Below, piece after piece: positions 40,945-52,063 of a stretch of 64,000 nt of DNA. The DNA lies in the NCBI GenBank assembly GCA_033439265.1, contig JAVTVX010000031.1:6247501-6311500 (forward strand), written 5' to 3'. Made by a program: the position numbers and the translations under genes. The notes under the pieces were generated by a model that searched no databases, was not told where the DNA came from, and saw only the letters and a program-made list of their open reading frames with translations. The DNA comes from Dillenia suffruticosa. Lineage: Eukaryota; Streptophyta; Magnoliopsida; Dilleniales; Dilleniaceae. How positions within the stretch are numbered: position 1 is the stretch's first letter; every line of letters begins with the position of its first letter.

Positions 40945-43900
40945 TGGTATCAGAGCAAACGATCCCATCCTCTTCAAGGTTGGGTGACCCTCCTCCTTCC
41001 ATAAATTTTTCCCAAATACAAAGTATATCCTCTATCCAATTGAAAGGGGGGAATTACTATCAATGGGCAAATGTAATGAAGAGGGCACTCAACCTTCACA
41101 ACTTAGAGAGTCATGTTCTTGATGATCCACTTGAAGAAACAGATCCATCCTTTCGAGAATGGAAGAAAAGGGATGATCATGTTTTTATTCTTCTCCTCAA
41201 CTCTCTAGATGAAACTCACAAAGCAATGGTGTCATGCGCCCCAAATGCAAAAACTTTGTGGGATGAAATGTTCTCTCTCTATGGCTTGGAATCCAACCTT
41301 GGGAGAATCTTTGAGCTTAAGAGACAAATTGCTTCCATAAAAAAGGAAGGTAAATCTCTTCCTCAATACTTTGGGGAGTATTCAGATGCTTGGAATGAAC
41401 TGATTACTTTACGGCCAGATTCCATAGATCTCAAGGTCATTCGAAAAAGAAGAGAAGAAGATAAAATATTTGGTCTTCTCATGGGTCTAGATGATTCATA
41501 TTCTAATCTAAGGCAAGAAATTCTTCGAATGAAGGACTTTCCATCATTTGGGGAAGTCCAAAATATGATTCAAAGGGCTGAAGTGAGCATTAGATTGGAA
41601 GAAAGCTCTAAGCAAAAATTGGAAGCTCAAGCATTCATTGCCTCTACAAATGAAGTAGTTGCTGCCAAAGTGAATCAAACTCAAAGGAGAAATGAGATAT
41701 GTTCTCATTGTAAGAAAAGAGGCCACTCAAAGGATAAGTGCTGGTTCTTGCATCCCCAACTAAAGCCCAAAGTATTCAGGCAAAGGGACCAGCAAGGAGC
41801 TCCAAACGGATTTGGTTCAGGACAGCAAGCTGCTGCCCAATTCGTAAAGGTTCAAGCACCATCTTTGGCTGACTTTGCTGCACTCCAAACTCAACTAAAT
41901 GAGGTTGCACAAAAGCTTCAACAAATAGCTCCTTCATCCGGTAAAAATCAAGAAACTTTCTCATATTTAAATTCTGAAAATTTTCTCATTGATTCGGGAA
42001 CCGAATGTCATATGGTTAAGGATAGAGCAAAAATAAAGAGATTTGAAAACCTTCCAAACCATATGACTATTCGAGTTGCAAATGGACAAGATTTGAGAGT
42101 AAATCAAGTTGGGGAAGTTGACATTTTTGGAAAACCAACCAAGGCTTTATATGTCCCCAAACTTACCTCAAACCTACTGTCCATTAGCAAGATCACCAAG
42201 GATCAAAAGTGTAGAGTTGTTTTTGACCCCAATAATGTCTCTTTTCAGGACCTCAAGTCGAATCAATTGATTGGCAAGGGTTCTAGAAAAGGAGGACTTT
42301 ATTACTTGGATCAAGAACAAAATGCACATGTAGCTCATGTTAAGGAGGATCAATCTCTTTGGCATAGACGCTTAGGACATCCTAGTGATCGAGCTTTAAA
42401 ACGTCTATTTCCAACTTTAAATTTTGAGAATAGACATTGTAAAGCTTGTATTTTGGCAAAGGAAACCCGAACAATGTATCCTAGTTCAGAAACAATATAT
42501 GAAAATCCTTTTGATTTAGTTCATTCCGATGTTTGGACTTCACCCATCATGTCCCACTTAGGTTACAAATACTTCATTACTTTCATTGATCACAAAACAA
42601 GGCACACATGGGTGTATCTTCTAAATACCAAAGACCAAGCTCTTGAAGCACTCAAGAGTTATGTGAAGTATGTAACCAAACTATATAATGCCAATATAAA
42701 AGTCCTAAGGTCAGATCATGGTGGTGAGTTTACAAGTCTTAATTTCGAAAATTACCTTAAGGACAATAGCATTATACACCAAATGTCATGTGTTTACACA
42801 CCCCAACAAAATGGGGTAGCGGAAAGGAAGAATAGACACATACTTGAAATATCTAGAGCTATGATGTTCTACGCAAACATGCCTAAGAAATTTTGGTGTG
42901 ATGCGGTTAAAACCGCGGTACATGTGATCAATCTTATGCCCACCGAAGTTTTAAAAGGGCAATCTCCCCTTGAGGTTCTCCTAGGAAGGAAACCAAATAT
43001 TTCCCACCTTAGGATATTTGGTTGCACATGTTACATTCACATTCCTACGCACCTAAGGAATAAACTAGAACATAGAGGGAAAAAGTGTATATTTCTTGGA
43101 TATGCAGCCTTTGAAAAAGGCTATAGGTGCTATGATCCTACCACTAACCGAACATACACATCAAAAGATGTGATATTTTTAGAAAGTGAGTTCTATTTCG
43201 CAGGAAATGAAGATATAAAGGATGCTCCAAAGACTGAAATTCCTCCTAGCACTTGGGACTTCCTCATATTGCCTCCTCAAGAAGCTAAACAAACCGAAGG
43301 AAACTCCACCTTTGAAACAAGCCATAACTCTCAAGATGATAATTCAGAAGCTTTAGAGGCTGAACAACCAATTGTTTCAAGGGGAGAAAGTGATACAAAT
43401 GAGGAGAATACAAACGAGGAGGAATCTCTTGAAATCGAGGAGGAACCGGATGAACCACCACCTCAACTAAGAAGATCAACAAGGCTTAGACTTCCTCCAT
43501 CCGAATGGGTCAATCGAAGGGTATTCTATAACTCTAAGGTAACCTCCCATCCTATTTATGATTATTATACCACCTCACATGTTTCCTTGGACCACCAAGC
43601 TTTCTTGAGTAATCTAGATAAAGAAGTGGAACCAACGTCATTTGAGGAGGCATCAAAGGATCCAAGATGGAGAAAAGGAATGGAGGAGGAACTAAAAGCT
43701 CTATCAAAGAATGGGACATGGGAAATCACTTCACTACCAAAAGGGAAGAAAGCCGTAGGATGTAAATGGGTATACAAAATCAAGCACAAAAGCGATGGAT
43801 CAATTGAGCGATTCAAAGCAAGACTAGTAACCAAAGGGTATATTCAAGCATATGGGATTGATTATAAGGAGACCTATGCTCCAGTTGCAAAAATGAATAC

Positions 43901-44171
43901 TATTAGAGTCCTTTTATCCCTTGCGGTGAATCACGGTTGGAGCCTATTTCAAATGGATGTAGCAAATGCTTTTCTCCAAGGAGATCTAGAAGAAGAAGTC
44001 TACATGCAAATACCAATGGGTCTTCAATCTCAAGTAGGAAATGCATGCAAACTTCATAAGGCAATTTATGGTCTCAAACAGTCTCCAAGAGCTTGGTATG
44101 CAAAGTTAAGTCATACTTTCCTTAGTCATGGATTTCATAAATGCAATAGTGATTTCATCTCTCTTTATTAG
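40944..44171 (+). CDS. Copia D Gag-protease-integrase-RT polyprotein, first frame
   Basis: The ATG is formed by the last base of the LTR plus the primer site, giving MVSEQ. Gag (UBN2-like) spans about residues 25-230. The zinc knuckle CSHCKKRGHSKDKC is at 253-266. Protease has FLIDSGTECHM with Asp 350. Integrase has the zinc region LWHRRLGH...CKACIL from about 472, then catalytic Asp 529 (HSDVWTS), Asp 591 (RSDHGGEF) and Glu 627 (GVAERKNRH) in D-35-E spacing. Then come an acidic linker, RRSTRLRLPPSEW, and the RT start WEITSLPKGKKAVGCKWVY to YGLKQSPRAWY. It ends prematurely at HKCNSDFISLY because of one extra T at 44153..44155. Length is near the usual 1,400-residue polyprotein if joined to the next frame. 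Confidence 0.95.
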   Translation: MVSEQTIPSSSRLGDPPPSINFSQIQSISSIQLKGGNYYQWANVMKRALNLHNLESHVLDDPLEETDPSFREWKKRDDHVFILLLNSLDETHKAMVSCAPNAKTLWDEMFSLYGLESNLGRIFELKRQIASIKKEGKSLPQYFGEYSDAWNELITLRPDSIDLKVIRKRREEDKIFGLLMGLDDSYSNLRQEILRMKDFPSFGEVQNMIQRAEVSIRLEESSKQKLEAQAFIASTNEVVAAKVNQTQRRNEICSHCKKRGHSKDKCWFLHPQLKPKVFRQRDQQGAPNGFGSGQQAAAQFVKVQAPSLADFAALQTQLNEVAQKLQQIAPSSGKNQETFSYLNSENFLIDSGTECHMVKDRAKIKRFENLPNHMTIRVANGQDLRVNQVGEVDIFGKPTKALYVPKLTSNLLSISKITKDQKCRVVFDPNNVSFQDLKSNQLIGKGSRKGGLYYLDQEQNAHVAHVKEDQSLWHRRLGHPSDRALKRLFPTLNFENRHCKACILAKETRTMYPSSETIYENPFDLVHSDVWTSPIMSHLGYKYFITFIDHKTRHTWVYLLNTKDQALEALKSYVKYVTKLYNANIKVLRSDHGGEFTSLNFENYLKDNSIIHQMSCVYTPQQNGVAERKNRHILEISRAMMFYANMPKKFWCDAVKTAVHVINLMPTEVLKGQSPLEVLLGRKPNISHLRIFGCTCYIHIPTHLRNKLEHRGKKCIFLGYAAFEKGYRCYDPTTNRTYTSKDVIFLESEFYFAGNEDIKDAPKTEIPPSTWDFLILPPQEAKQTEGNSTFETSHNSQDDNSEALEAEQPIVSRGESDTNEENTNEEESLEIEEEPDEPPPQLRRSTRLRLPPSEWVNRRVFYNSKVTSHPIYDYYTTSHVSLDHQAFLSNLDKEVEPTSFEEASKDPRWRKGMEEELKALSKNGTWEITSLPKGKKAVGCKWVYKIKHKSDGSIERFKARLVTKGYIQAYGIDYKETYAPVAKMNTIRVLLSLAVNHGWSLFQMDVANAFLQGDLEEEVYMQIPMGLQSQVGNACKLHKAIYGLKQSPRAWYAKLSHTFLSHGFHKCNSDFISLY
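40945..40956 (+). promoter_or_regulatory. Copia D primer-binding site, overlapping gag codons 1-5
   Basis: TGGTATCAGAGC follows the LTR directly and matches the tRNA-Met site perfectly. It is at the same time bases 2-13 of the gag reading frame. Confidence 0.95.
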
Positions 44172-45186
44172 AAAAACTAATGATTATATCACAATAGCAC
44201 TAGTTTATGTAGATGACATTATCATCACAGGTAGTGATTTGCATCAAATAAACCTAGTTAGAAATTTTTTAAAGTCCAGATTTGAAATTAAAGATCTAGG
44301 AAAACTAAAGTATTTTCTAGGAATTGAGTTAGCCTATTGTCCCAATGGGCTAATTCTCTCCCAAAGAAAATATGCTCTTGACCTTTTACAGGAAACAGGA
44401 AAGCTTGAAGCAAGACCAGTTTGCAGTCCAGTTTCCTCTTCCGGTCCTTTAGCCGATGATAATGATCCTCTAGAAGACATTGAAAGATATCAAAGGTTGG
44501 TTGGGAGACTTATCTACCTCACCATCACAAGGCCAGACATAGCATATGCCGTTAGCTATGTAAGTCAATTCATGCACTCTCCAACAAAAGGCCATTGGAG
44601 AGCAGCTGAAAGGATCCTTCATTATATCAAAGGATCCCCGGGGCTAGGCATTTGGATGAATAACAATGGAAGTTCAAACATTGAAGGGTATTGTGACGCT
44701 GATTGGGCAGGTGACTCCACCGATAGAAAGTCTACCACTGGGTATTGCATGTTTGTAGGAGGCAACTTGGTAGCTTGGAAGAGCAAAAAACAGCGGGTTG
44801 TGTCTAGATCAAGTGCAGAGGCCGAGTATAGGGCCATGGCAGCTAGTGCAAGCGAGATAGTTTGGTTGAAGGCTTTAGTAGAAGAACTAGGATTCACAGT
44901 CTCCACTCCAATCAAGCTCCATTGTGACAATCAATCAGCAATTCACATTGCCACTAATCCGGTCTTCCATGAACGCACCAAGCACATAGAAGTTGATTGT
45001 CATTTTATTCGTCAAAAGGTAGAAGAAAAACTCATTGTGACTCCTCATATCAAAGGAGAAGATCAGCTAGCAGATATCTTCACAAAAGGAGGAACAGCAG
45101 CTCACCTACAAGAAATGATGGGCAAGTTGGGTACTATAAATATCTACGCACCCAACTTGAGGGGGAGTGTTGAAAAGAGGAATTAA
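44128..45186 (+). CDS. Copia D RT active site and RNase H, second frame
   Basis: True continuity starts after the frameshift near 44155, not at the ATG at 44128. YVDD is at residues 27-30. It is followed by FEIKDLGKLKYFLGIE, RPDIAYAVSYVSQF and the RNase H phrases YCDADWAGDSTDRKSTTGY, SRSSAEAEYRAM and LHCDNQSAIHIA. The C-terminus NLRGSVEKRN is encoded across the polypurine tract and into the 3' LTR (stop at 45184..45186). All catalytic acids are intact. Confidence 0.95.
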   Translation: MDFINAIVISSLFIRKTNDYITIALVYVDDIIITGSDLHQINLVRNFLKSRFEIKDLGKLKYFLGIELAYCPNGLILSQRKYALDLLQETGKLEARPVCSPVSSSGPLADDNDPLEDIERYQRLVGRLIYLTITRPDIAYAVSYVSQFMHSPTKGHWRAAERILHYIKGSPGLGIWMNNNGSSNIEGYCDADWAGDSTDRKSTTGYCMFVGGNLVAWKSKKQRVVSRSSAEAEYRAMAASASEIVWLKALVEELGFTVSTPIKLHCDNQSAIHIATNPVFHERTKHIEVDCHFIRQKVEEKLIVTPHIKGEDQLADIFTKGGTAAHLQEMMGKLGTINIYAPNLRGSVEKRN

Positions 45187-45646
45187 TCAACCTATCATCA
45201 CATTTCTAAGAAAGGGCCTTCCCAAGAGTTCAACAAGTTCTTCTCAAGGATGGAGCTTTAATTTGGGCTGGCCCGCAGAATTCGGGCTGGGCCCTTCGGG
45301 CCCAGCCCGGGCCAGCAAAAGGGCCCGTTTTGGCCCAGCAAAGGGGGCCCAATTGGGCCCCAACGGCTAGGCAAACCTAGCCGTTGGAAGCTGTCCAACG
45401 GCTAGTAATTCTAGCCGTTGGAGACAGCCTCCAACGGCTAGTAGAAAGGGGTCTTAACCCTTCTCTTGTTCTCTCTTTTTTGCTCTCTAATTCTCTCCCT
45501 CATCTTCTTCTATAAATAGGCTTCTATGTATTCAAGCAAAGGTATGAACAAAAGTTCAAATCTATGAATGTTATTTGCTTTCTATTTCAATAAAATTCAG
45601 AGTTATATTTCAAGATCTCTTGAGTTCTTTCTTTGATCTTTCAACA
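45168..45646 (+). repeat. Copia D 3' LTR
   Basis: 479 bp, matching the 5' LTR except about three bases. All five AACGG motifs are intact here. TATA is at 45511..45518 and the hairpin at 45283..45309. The first 19 bases encode the last residues and stop of pol. The plus frame 45167..45370 is not a gene. Confidence 0.95.
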
Positions 45647-45717
45647 GGCCCTTGGACTGAGTTTGTGGGAGACAAAATACTATTCATTATATGGAAGAAT
45701 GCACTTTCTTGGGAATC

Positions 45718-47461
45718 TGTAACATCGACACTGCTGTGTCTGCAATATTGTACCATTTTCAAAATATATATATATATAAATAAGATATTCTTCAATTTAA
45801 TTCTATAGAGAGAAATTTTATTTATTTAAATTGATTTTTGATTTTGGGGTATTTAAATTAAATTTTTGATATAATTTAATTTGCCAAATCCACGAATCGA
45901 AGTAAACCCTGTTTTTACAAAAAAAATTTAACTTTTAGTGAAGTGTGGGTGTCAAGACATATATATATAAATACAAAAAAAAAAAAGAGAGAGAGAGAGG
46001 AGATGCTGCATTTTGGAGTGAGGGGAATGCATTTTTGACACCTTGTGGTACATTTTAGGGAGTAACGTACCCTCCCTATACTGTGAGTGAGACTTTGACG
46101 CTATGTTCTCGATTAAGCAAAAATATATGTTTTATGGCTTTTCAAATAACATATTTTATGGCATGTGTGAAAGCATGAGATGTGATCTATGTTTTAAAAA
46201 TACTTCTCTTTTTGATCATTGGAGTGTTTCAAATGATTGATTCAAATGATATGCATCCATGAATTGTATTGAAATAACATCGTGTCACCCTTTGAAATTT
46301 GATATGATTTATATGCTCCATTGCATTGGCACTCTTATTTGAAATCGTTTGATTGAAATGTGTGGGTCGGATGCTTGCTTATGATTGGCACATTGATCTG
46401 AAATGATTTAATTGAAATGTGTGGGCAAGATGCCAACTGATGATGTGATGAAATGATGATGTCTTTGATGGACTACCGTAGCTATGAAGGGCTTTGGCAG
46501 AGGCACTCATTATGTCCAGATATGCTTCTGCAGGAGGTATCCCCGAAACGCCATATGTATAGTTGCGGCCGGATGAATCAAATCGGGAAGAATATGTGTG
46601 ACACCACTATCTTGCTCTGGACAGGATTCTATACATGGTTGATGATTATATGCATGCGATTCGACATAGGCTAGCCTTGCTAGGGTTCCTTGGTAAGGCT
46701 CGTGGCCAACATTGGGATAGAGAGCTAAATGGTTTTATATTTGCCTATGAAAAATCCCCAATGTGTCCGCCATTGGTTGTGGCAGACCATTGCTGAGGAT
46801 ATGTTATTGGAAAGCTCTAAATAATTTCAAAATGTAAACGGATACATATATTGATATTGTGATATGTGATACATGATCACTTGATTTATAGAAATGTCAT
46901 GCTGGATTTATAATATTATGATGCTTTAAAAGTACTCTTTGACATTCCGAGTTCACACCTACTATTGATAATATAATATCGATCCCCTCATTCACTGAGT
47001 ATTTTTCCATAATACTCACCCTCACTTTCCATGAATACAGACATAGTTTCGGCAGGGACACGTGTCGAAAGGCATTCAACACATTGGTATACATTGGAGA
47101 CGCCGAGCCTTGGGTATGGTGCCAACCATTCTTCCATGATTAAGTTGGATAATGTAAATATATGAGATCTATAGATTGACCGTGTATGTATTTTATGGGA
47201 TAACTATAATTGTATTATGTAACTTGTAAATTTGAGACTCTCAAAATCTGTTGTATATTCATGCATTAAGGCAAAGTGTTGCATTTTACTTTCTTTTACT
47301 TGAGAAAATTTTACTTTGAGGAAAACATGAGTTTTAAATAGGTTTAAAACAGGTGAAGATGTTAGCCTTCATTGTCTCGGTATGCGTATCATTTGATGGG
47401 TAGCATACGGGGTAACGGGTGACTGTTCACGACCTTCGAATGTGGATCGGGGCGTGTGACA
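45718..47461 (+). repeat. Gypsy LTR 3, plus strand
   Basis: It starts TGTAACATCGACAC and ends GGGGCGTGTGACA, 1744 bp. It shares phrases with the LTR at 52007/62170, for example the CCGTAGCTA region near 46471 and 63690 and AACATTGGGATAGAGAG near 46710 and 63890. It is preceded by the truncated LTR 39832..45717 (excluding Copia D), so two LTR starts stand in tandem with no internal region between them. Frames within it (45575..45808, 46453..46674, 46897..47094) are shadows. Confidence 0.75.
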
Positions 47462-47466
47462 TACTG

Positions 47467-48045
47467 GTAGCATCTCCCCACATACTGGGCCAATGCAAAG
47501 CATTCATCTTTATCTATTTAAAACTTGTTTTTCCTCAAAATATAATTTCACAAGTAAGAGAAATTTAAAATGCAATACTGTGCCTCAATGCATGAATATA
47601 CAACGAATTTGAGAGTTTCAATTTATATTTGTAATAACATAATTACAGTCATCCCATAAAATATACATGGTCATTCTATGGATCTCAAATATATACATTA
47701 TCCAACTTCATCACCGAAGAATGGTTAGTACCATACCCAACACTCGTCGTCTCCAAAGGTATGTCAAGTGTATCGAAAGTCTCTCGACACGTCTCCCTGC
47801 CAAATCTATATATGTCATCATGGAAAAGTGAGGGGTGAGTATTAAGAAAAATACTTAGTGAGTGAGGGGATCGACATTATATTATCAATAGAAGGCGTAA
47901 GCAAGGAGTGTCAAAGCACATTCTTAAAACATAATGATATTATAAATCAAGTATGACATTTCTATAAATCATGAAATCATGTATCATACATCATAATATC
48001 AACATATACATCGCTTTACATTTCGAAAATCATTTAGAGTTTGCC
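47467..48045 (-). repeat. Minus-strand Gypsy LTR fragment, inverted relative to LTR 3
   Basis: From about 47510 the plus strand reads as the reverse complement of about 46790..47345 of LTR 3, for instance TATTTAAAACTTGTTTTTCC against its complement near 47325. It is the continuation of 39771..39831. It stops at 48045, where the second-family LTR begins. Confidence 0.75.
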
Positions 48046-49199
48046 AATAAAATATCCCTGGCAATGGTTTGTAGAAAACCCTGTTTCAGTCTGTTTTTAT
48101 GTTGAACTTTGCCTTGATTGTTGACTATCTTCTTGACTGAATTAGGCTAATCTCTAAATATAAACATTGTAGCCATATGTCTTATTTTTAAATGGCCATT
48201 GGAATGGTCTCAATTCGACATTTACAGAAGAAGTTATGATAGTTTTTCTATGATTGCAGAAGTTATATTGTTAAATTTGGGCTTAACATTGTTTGATATG
48301 TCATGCTTTGTTCAATTGGTACTGAATCTTGCTACGAATCCTATATGATCGTTGTAATGAATTGGAATGTTTGTGATTATCACTCATGTGAATATGAAAT
48401 AATATGAAGGAAAAGTGATATTGCGATGATAACTCTGAAAGTTTTGCGAAGTCTGCGGGCGAAACTTAAGGAGTACAGTTGGTATGTGGAGTTCTGAAAG
48501 CTTGGCGAAGCCTGCGGGCAAAGCTTGAGGAACTATGGATGTATCTCTTCTCTCTGTGAGGGTGGAATTAGAAACATGTGAAGTTTTTTTATGTGTCTAA
48601 CCTAAAAAGACCTAGATTTCATAATAAAATATCCCTGGCAATGGTTTGTAGAAAACCCTGTTTCAGTCTGTTTTTATGTTGAACTTTGCCTTGATTGTTG
48701 ACTATCTTCTTGACTGAATTAGGCTAATCTCTAAATATAAACATTGTAGCCATATGTCTTATTTTTAAATGGCCATTGGAATGGTCTCAATTCGACATTT
48801 ACAGAAGAAGTTATGATAGTTTTTCTATGATTGCAGAAGTTATATTGTTAAATTTGGGCTTAACATTGTTTGATATGTCATGCTTTGTTCAATTGGTACT
48901 GAATCTTGCTACGAATCCTATATGATCGTTGTAATGAATTGGAATGTTTGTGATTATCACTCATGTGAATATGAAATAATATGAAGGGAAAGTGATATTG
49001 CGATGATAACTCTGAAAGTTTTGCGAAGTCTGCGGGCGAAACTTAAGGAGTACAGTTGGTATGTGGAGTTCTGAAAGCTTGGCGAAGCCTGCGGGCAAAG
49101 TTTGAGGAACTATGGATGTATCTCTTCTCTCTGTGAGGGTGGAATTAGAAACATGTGAAGTTTTTTTATGTGTCTAACCTAAAAAGACCTAGATTTCAT
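48046..49199 (+). repeat. 577-bp tandem duplication
   Basis: Copy 1 (48046..48622) and copy 2 (48623..49199) both begin AATAAAATATCCCTGG and end CTAGATTTCAT. I saw only two differences. The other copy of this LTR at 34.9 kb has the region once. Near-identity implies a duplication much younger than the LTR itself. Confidence 0.95.
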
Positions 49200-50030
49200 T
49201 TAAGAATACCGACCTTTTGACTTGCTCTTCAGATCCTTATACACTAGCTTCGTTCGGCACTCCATTTCTTTCTTTAAATGTCAAATTAAATTGGAATAAT
49301 GAAGATGGAAAAAGTATAATGGCTTTAAATATGGCAATTGTGATTATTCTTTTGAGTTAATGTGCATTCTTAGTATACTTTGCTATGAATATGATTCTTA
49401 TATAGTAATGTTAATATTCTTATGCCTGCTGCTTGTATTGCTTGCTATTGGTTCCCTGTGTTCTTGGTCAGCTTATGCTAACCTCGATATCCTCATTTTC
49501 AAGTGATCTGGGAGACGAGAGGGAAGCCCAGAGTAGAGGCATTTGAGTTTAGGGATTTAGATCCCTATCCATTGTGGACCCCTTTTATTTTGTTTAAGGT
49601 ATGTAATTATTTGTTTTCTTATTAGTAGTTTGGGATGCGTTCCTATAAACATGTATCGATTTGACACATAAAAACATATTGTATATAGTTTTGTAGATAT
49701 GGTGTTCATATACTATAGTATGTTATGCTGGGCAGTTAGGAGGGCCATTGATGCCTACTTGTTTGATAATAGAAGTGTTATATTAATCTTTATAAGGTTA
49801 TACCAGGTGGTTAAAAAGTCACTAAATAGGAGAGATCTTGATGTGATTTTATTTAAAAAAAGAAGTGATTTATTTTCTTTTAACATAAATCTCCTTCCGT
49901 GTTATCACACACGGGGAGTGCGACTGTTGCGAGTCTAGATATCACATTTTAATTCGGTTGATTGTTTCCGTATTCGTATGTTTATCTCCTTTTGATAGGG
50001 GAAGCGACGTCTGGATAGCGGGTCATCATA
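48046..50030 (+). repeat. LTR of the second Gypsy family with internal tandem duplication
   Basis: It is co-linear with 34948..36170 from about 48136 on. It ends at the primer site (50033..50044). The left end is truncated at the junction with the inverted LTR. It contains a 577-bp direct duplication (48046..48622 and 48623..49199). Frame 49699..49938 is at the same place as 35733..36023 in the other copy, and neither looks functional. Confidence 0.8.
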
Positions 50031-50032
50031 GT

Positions 50033-50044
50033 TGGTATCAGAGC
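50033..50044 (+). promoter_or_regulatory. Primer-binding site of the second Gypsy family
   Basis: TGGTATCAGAGC, a perfect tRNA-Met site, lies two bases after the LTR end. It sets the orientation (+) of the decayed element that follows. Confidence 0.9.
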
Positions 50045-50179
50045 CCATGGTTTTGGGTAATCTACACCTAAGATTTGTGACTATAGGTATAAGCTATTAG
50101 ATAGAGGATGGTTTATATCATGAGTGACGTTATTTTTCATTTGTATGCATCAAGTCGCTAGAACACAAAATTGTTAAGA

Positions 50180-52006
50180 TGAGAAGACACAATGAAGTAT
50201 CTTCTAAGGAAGAGCATAGGGATTACGAGTAGAGGCAGGAGCCTCAATCTCAGGTGCCAGGCGACCAGAGGCCAGAAGAGGCAAGTTTGTGGTAGGTTTT
50301 AGCTGCCCTGATGGCTATGGTAGGTATTATGTCTGGAGATATTCATAAACTAATAGAGAGACTATCTCAACCAGTGATAGAGAGTTAGACTACAGATGTG
50401 TCTCTAGCCACTCGTACCACACCTACCTCTTTAGCTATGTCAGTTTCAGCAACTCAGATGGTATCCGTTGGTATTCGTTGGTTCTGAATTAGATCGGGTT
50501 AGATCATGTAAAGATCAGAGAGCCACTAAATATGAAGAGGGACACGAAGACAAGGGGAATATATGCAAGCCACGAGAGGATCGTCGATTCCAGAAATTGA
50601 TGACTGAATTTAGAAGGATGGAGCCGATGATATTTTTGAGGAGTGATGAACCTCAAGTTGCGGAGACTTAGATTCTAGAGAAGCAAAGACTTTTTTTTGA
50701 GTTTATGGTAGAGGAAGAATATAAGGTTAGATTGGCCACCCATTATTTGAAAGAAGCTGCGTATGACTGGTGAAGTTTGTAGTTGAGACTCCGATATAGT
50801 AATAACTTTCAGTATGTCACTTGGGGTAATTTCACTCAGGTCTTCCATGAGAGATATGTACCCTCTTTTGTTAGAGATCAGAAAATGTCTGAATTCCTGG
50901 ATCTGAGATAGGGCAGTCAGACTATTAGCAGTTTGAAGACCACTTTGCTAGGCCGTCATATATGCTCTAGAATTAGTTGATACAGAGGAAAAGAGGGCAA
51001 AGAGGTTTAGAAAAGGATTACGATCCTTCTCCAAAGGTATCTGGTAGCTTTACCTTTTATAACTTATCGGGATCTAGTGAATAATGCTAAGGCTTTGAAG
51101 TTGGTCACTAAGGATAGACAAGAGAGGTTACAGGGGAAACGACCAACAGAAGTCCAAGTTTCTAGCATGAAGAAGAAAAAGGAGAAGAAGAGGAAGTTTG
51201 AGCAAGGTGAAGGCTCCTGCAAGAGGCCATCGTGTTCAATTTATGGAAATCTGCATCCGAGGCCAAGTGAGGGAGGAACGAGACTTTGCTTTACATGTTT
51301 TCACCCAGGTCATTATGCTTCTTGTTGTCTTCTTAGGCCCGGGCAGTCACAGCTTACACCTTTACAGCATATTCCTCCATTTAGGCCTCTTCCTGCTCAG
51401 CATAGGGCAGCCCCTCCAGTTCCATAAAGGCCAGGACCACCTAGACCGGCTCTACCATCACAACCACAGTAGAGACGATCTCAGGGTATGCCACCAGGCG
51501 CAGGAGGTCAGGCTAGAATTCATACCGTCGCTGCTCAGGAAGCTCGTGCTGTATCTGATGTGATTACAAGTAGAATTAAGTTATTTTCTTGTGATGTTCG
51601 TGTATTGAATGATCCGGGTACCATGCATCTATTTATTTCTTTAGCATTTATCATATATTTGCCGTAGGAGTCTGAACCTCTAGAGCAAGGGTTGTAGGCT
51701 GCTAACCCGCTTGGGGATGAGGTTCTTGTTACTGAGATTTATAGGGTTGTGTTGTGAGTTTCCAGTAGCATTATTTAAGCATTGATTTACTACCATTGGA
51801 ATTATTAGATTTGGATATAATTCTGGTATGGATTGGTTATCAGCTAATTATGCACTGGTTGATTGTTATCGGAAGATTGTTTGCTTTTCACCACCCGAAC
51901 AACCATAGATTTTTTTTATTAGGGATAGATTTATCGGAGCTCCAATTGTGTCCTTCATTAGAGCAACTAGGATGCTATCCAAGGGTTGTCAAGGGTATTT
52001 AGTTTA
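50180..52006 (+). pseudogene. Gypsy gag and start of protease, decayed
   Basis: Stop-broken frames give MRRHNEVSSKEEHRDYE, RRFQKLMTEFRRMEPMIF, VRLATHYLKEAAYDW, FTQVFHERYVPSFVRDQKMSEFLDLR and TYRDLVNNAKALKLVTKDRQER, the retrotransposon gag core in order. A CCHC knuckle CFTCFHPGHYASCC follows in frame 51077..51427. Beyond 51600 there are traces of a protease region (ALVDCYRKIVCFSPP). The sequence is cut at 52007 by the start of another LTR, so RT and integrase are missing. Frames 51198..51563 and 51796..52002 are shadows or remnants. Confidence 0.75.
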
Positions 52007-52063
52007 TGTAACACCGATACTGTAGTGTCCGTACTATTGTACTCCTATTCAGGAATTAAATAA
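52007..52063 (+). repeat. Start of Gypsy LTR 4 (continues at 62170)
   Basis: TGTAACACCGATACTGTAGTG is the family LTR start. After 57 bp it is split by Copia B, whose target duplication AATAA is the last five bases here. Confidence 0.8.

Larger units (their letters stand above)
40466..45646 (+). mobile_element. Copia D: complete Ty1/Copia element (5.2 kb)
   Basis: 479-bp LTRs (40466..40944 and 45168..45646) bound gag-pol on the plus strand. LTRs start TGTTGAAAAG and end TTTCAACA. Target duplication is GGCAC on the left and GGCCC on the right, one mismatch. The primer site starts at 40945 and the polypurine tract GAGGGGGAG is at 45159..45167. I saw three differences between the LTRs. One inserted base near 44153..44155 breaks pol into two frames. 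It is otherwise the most intact Copia in the window. It is inserted in an old Gypsy LTR. Confidence 0.95.
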
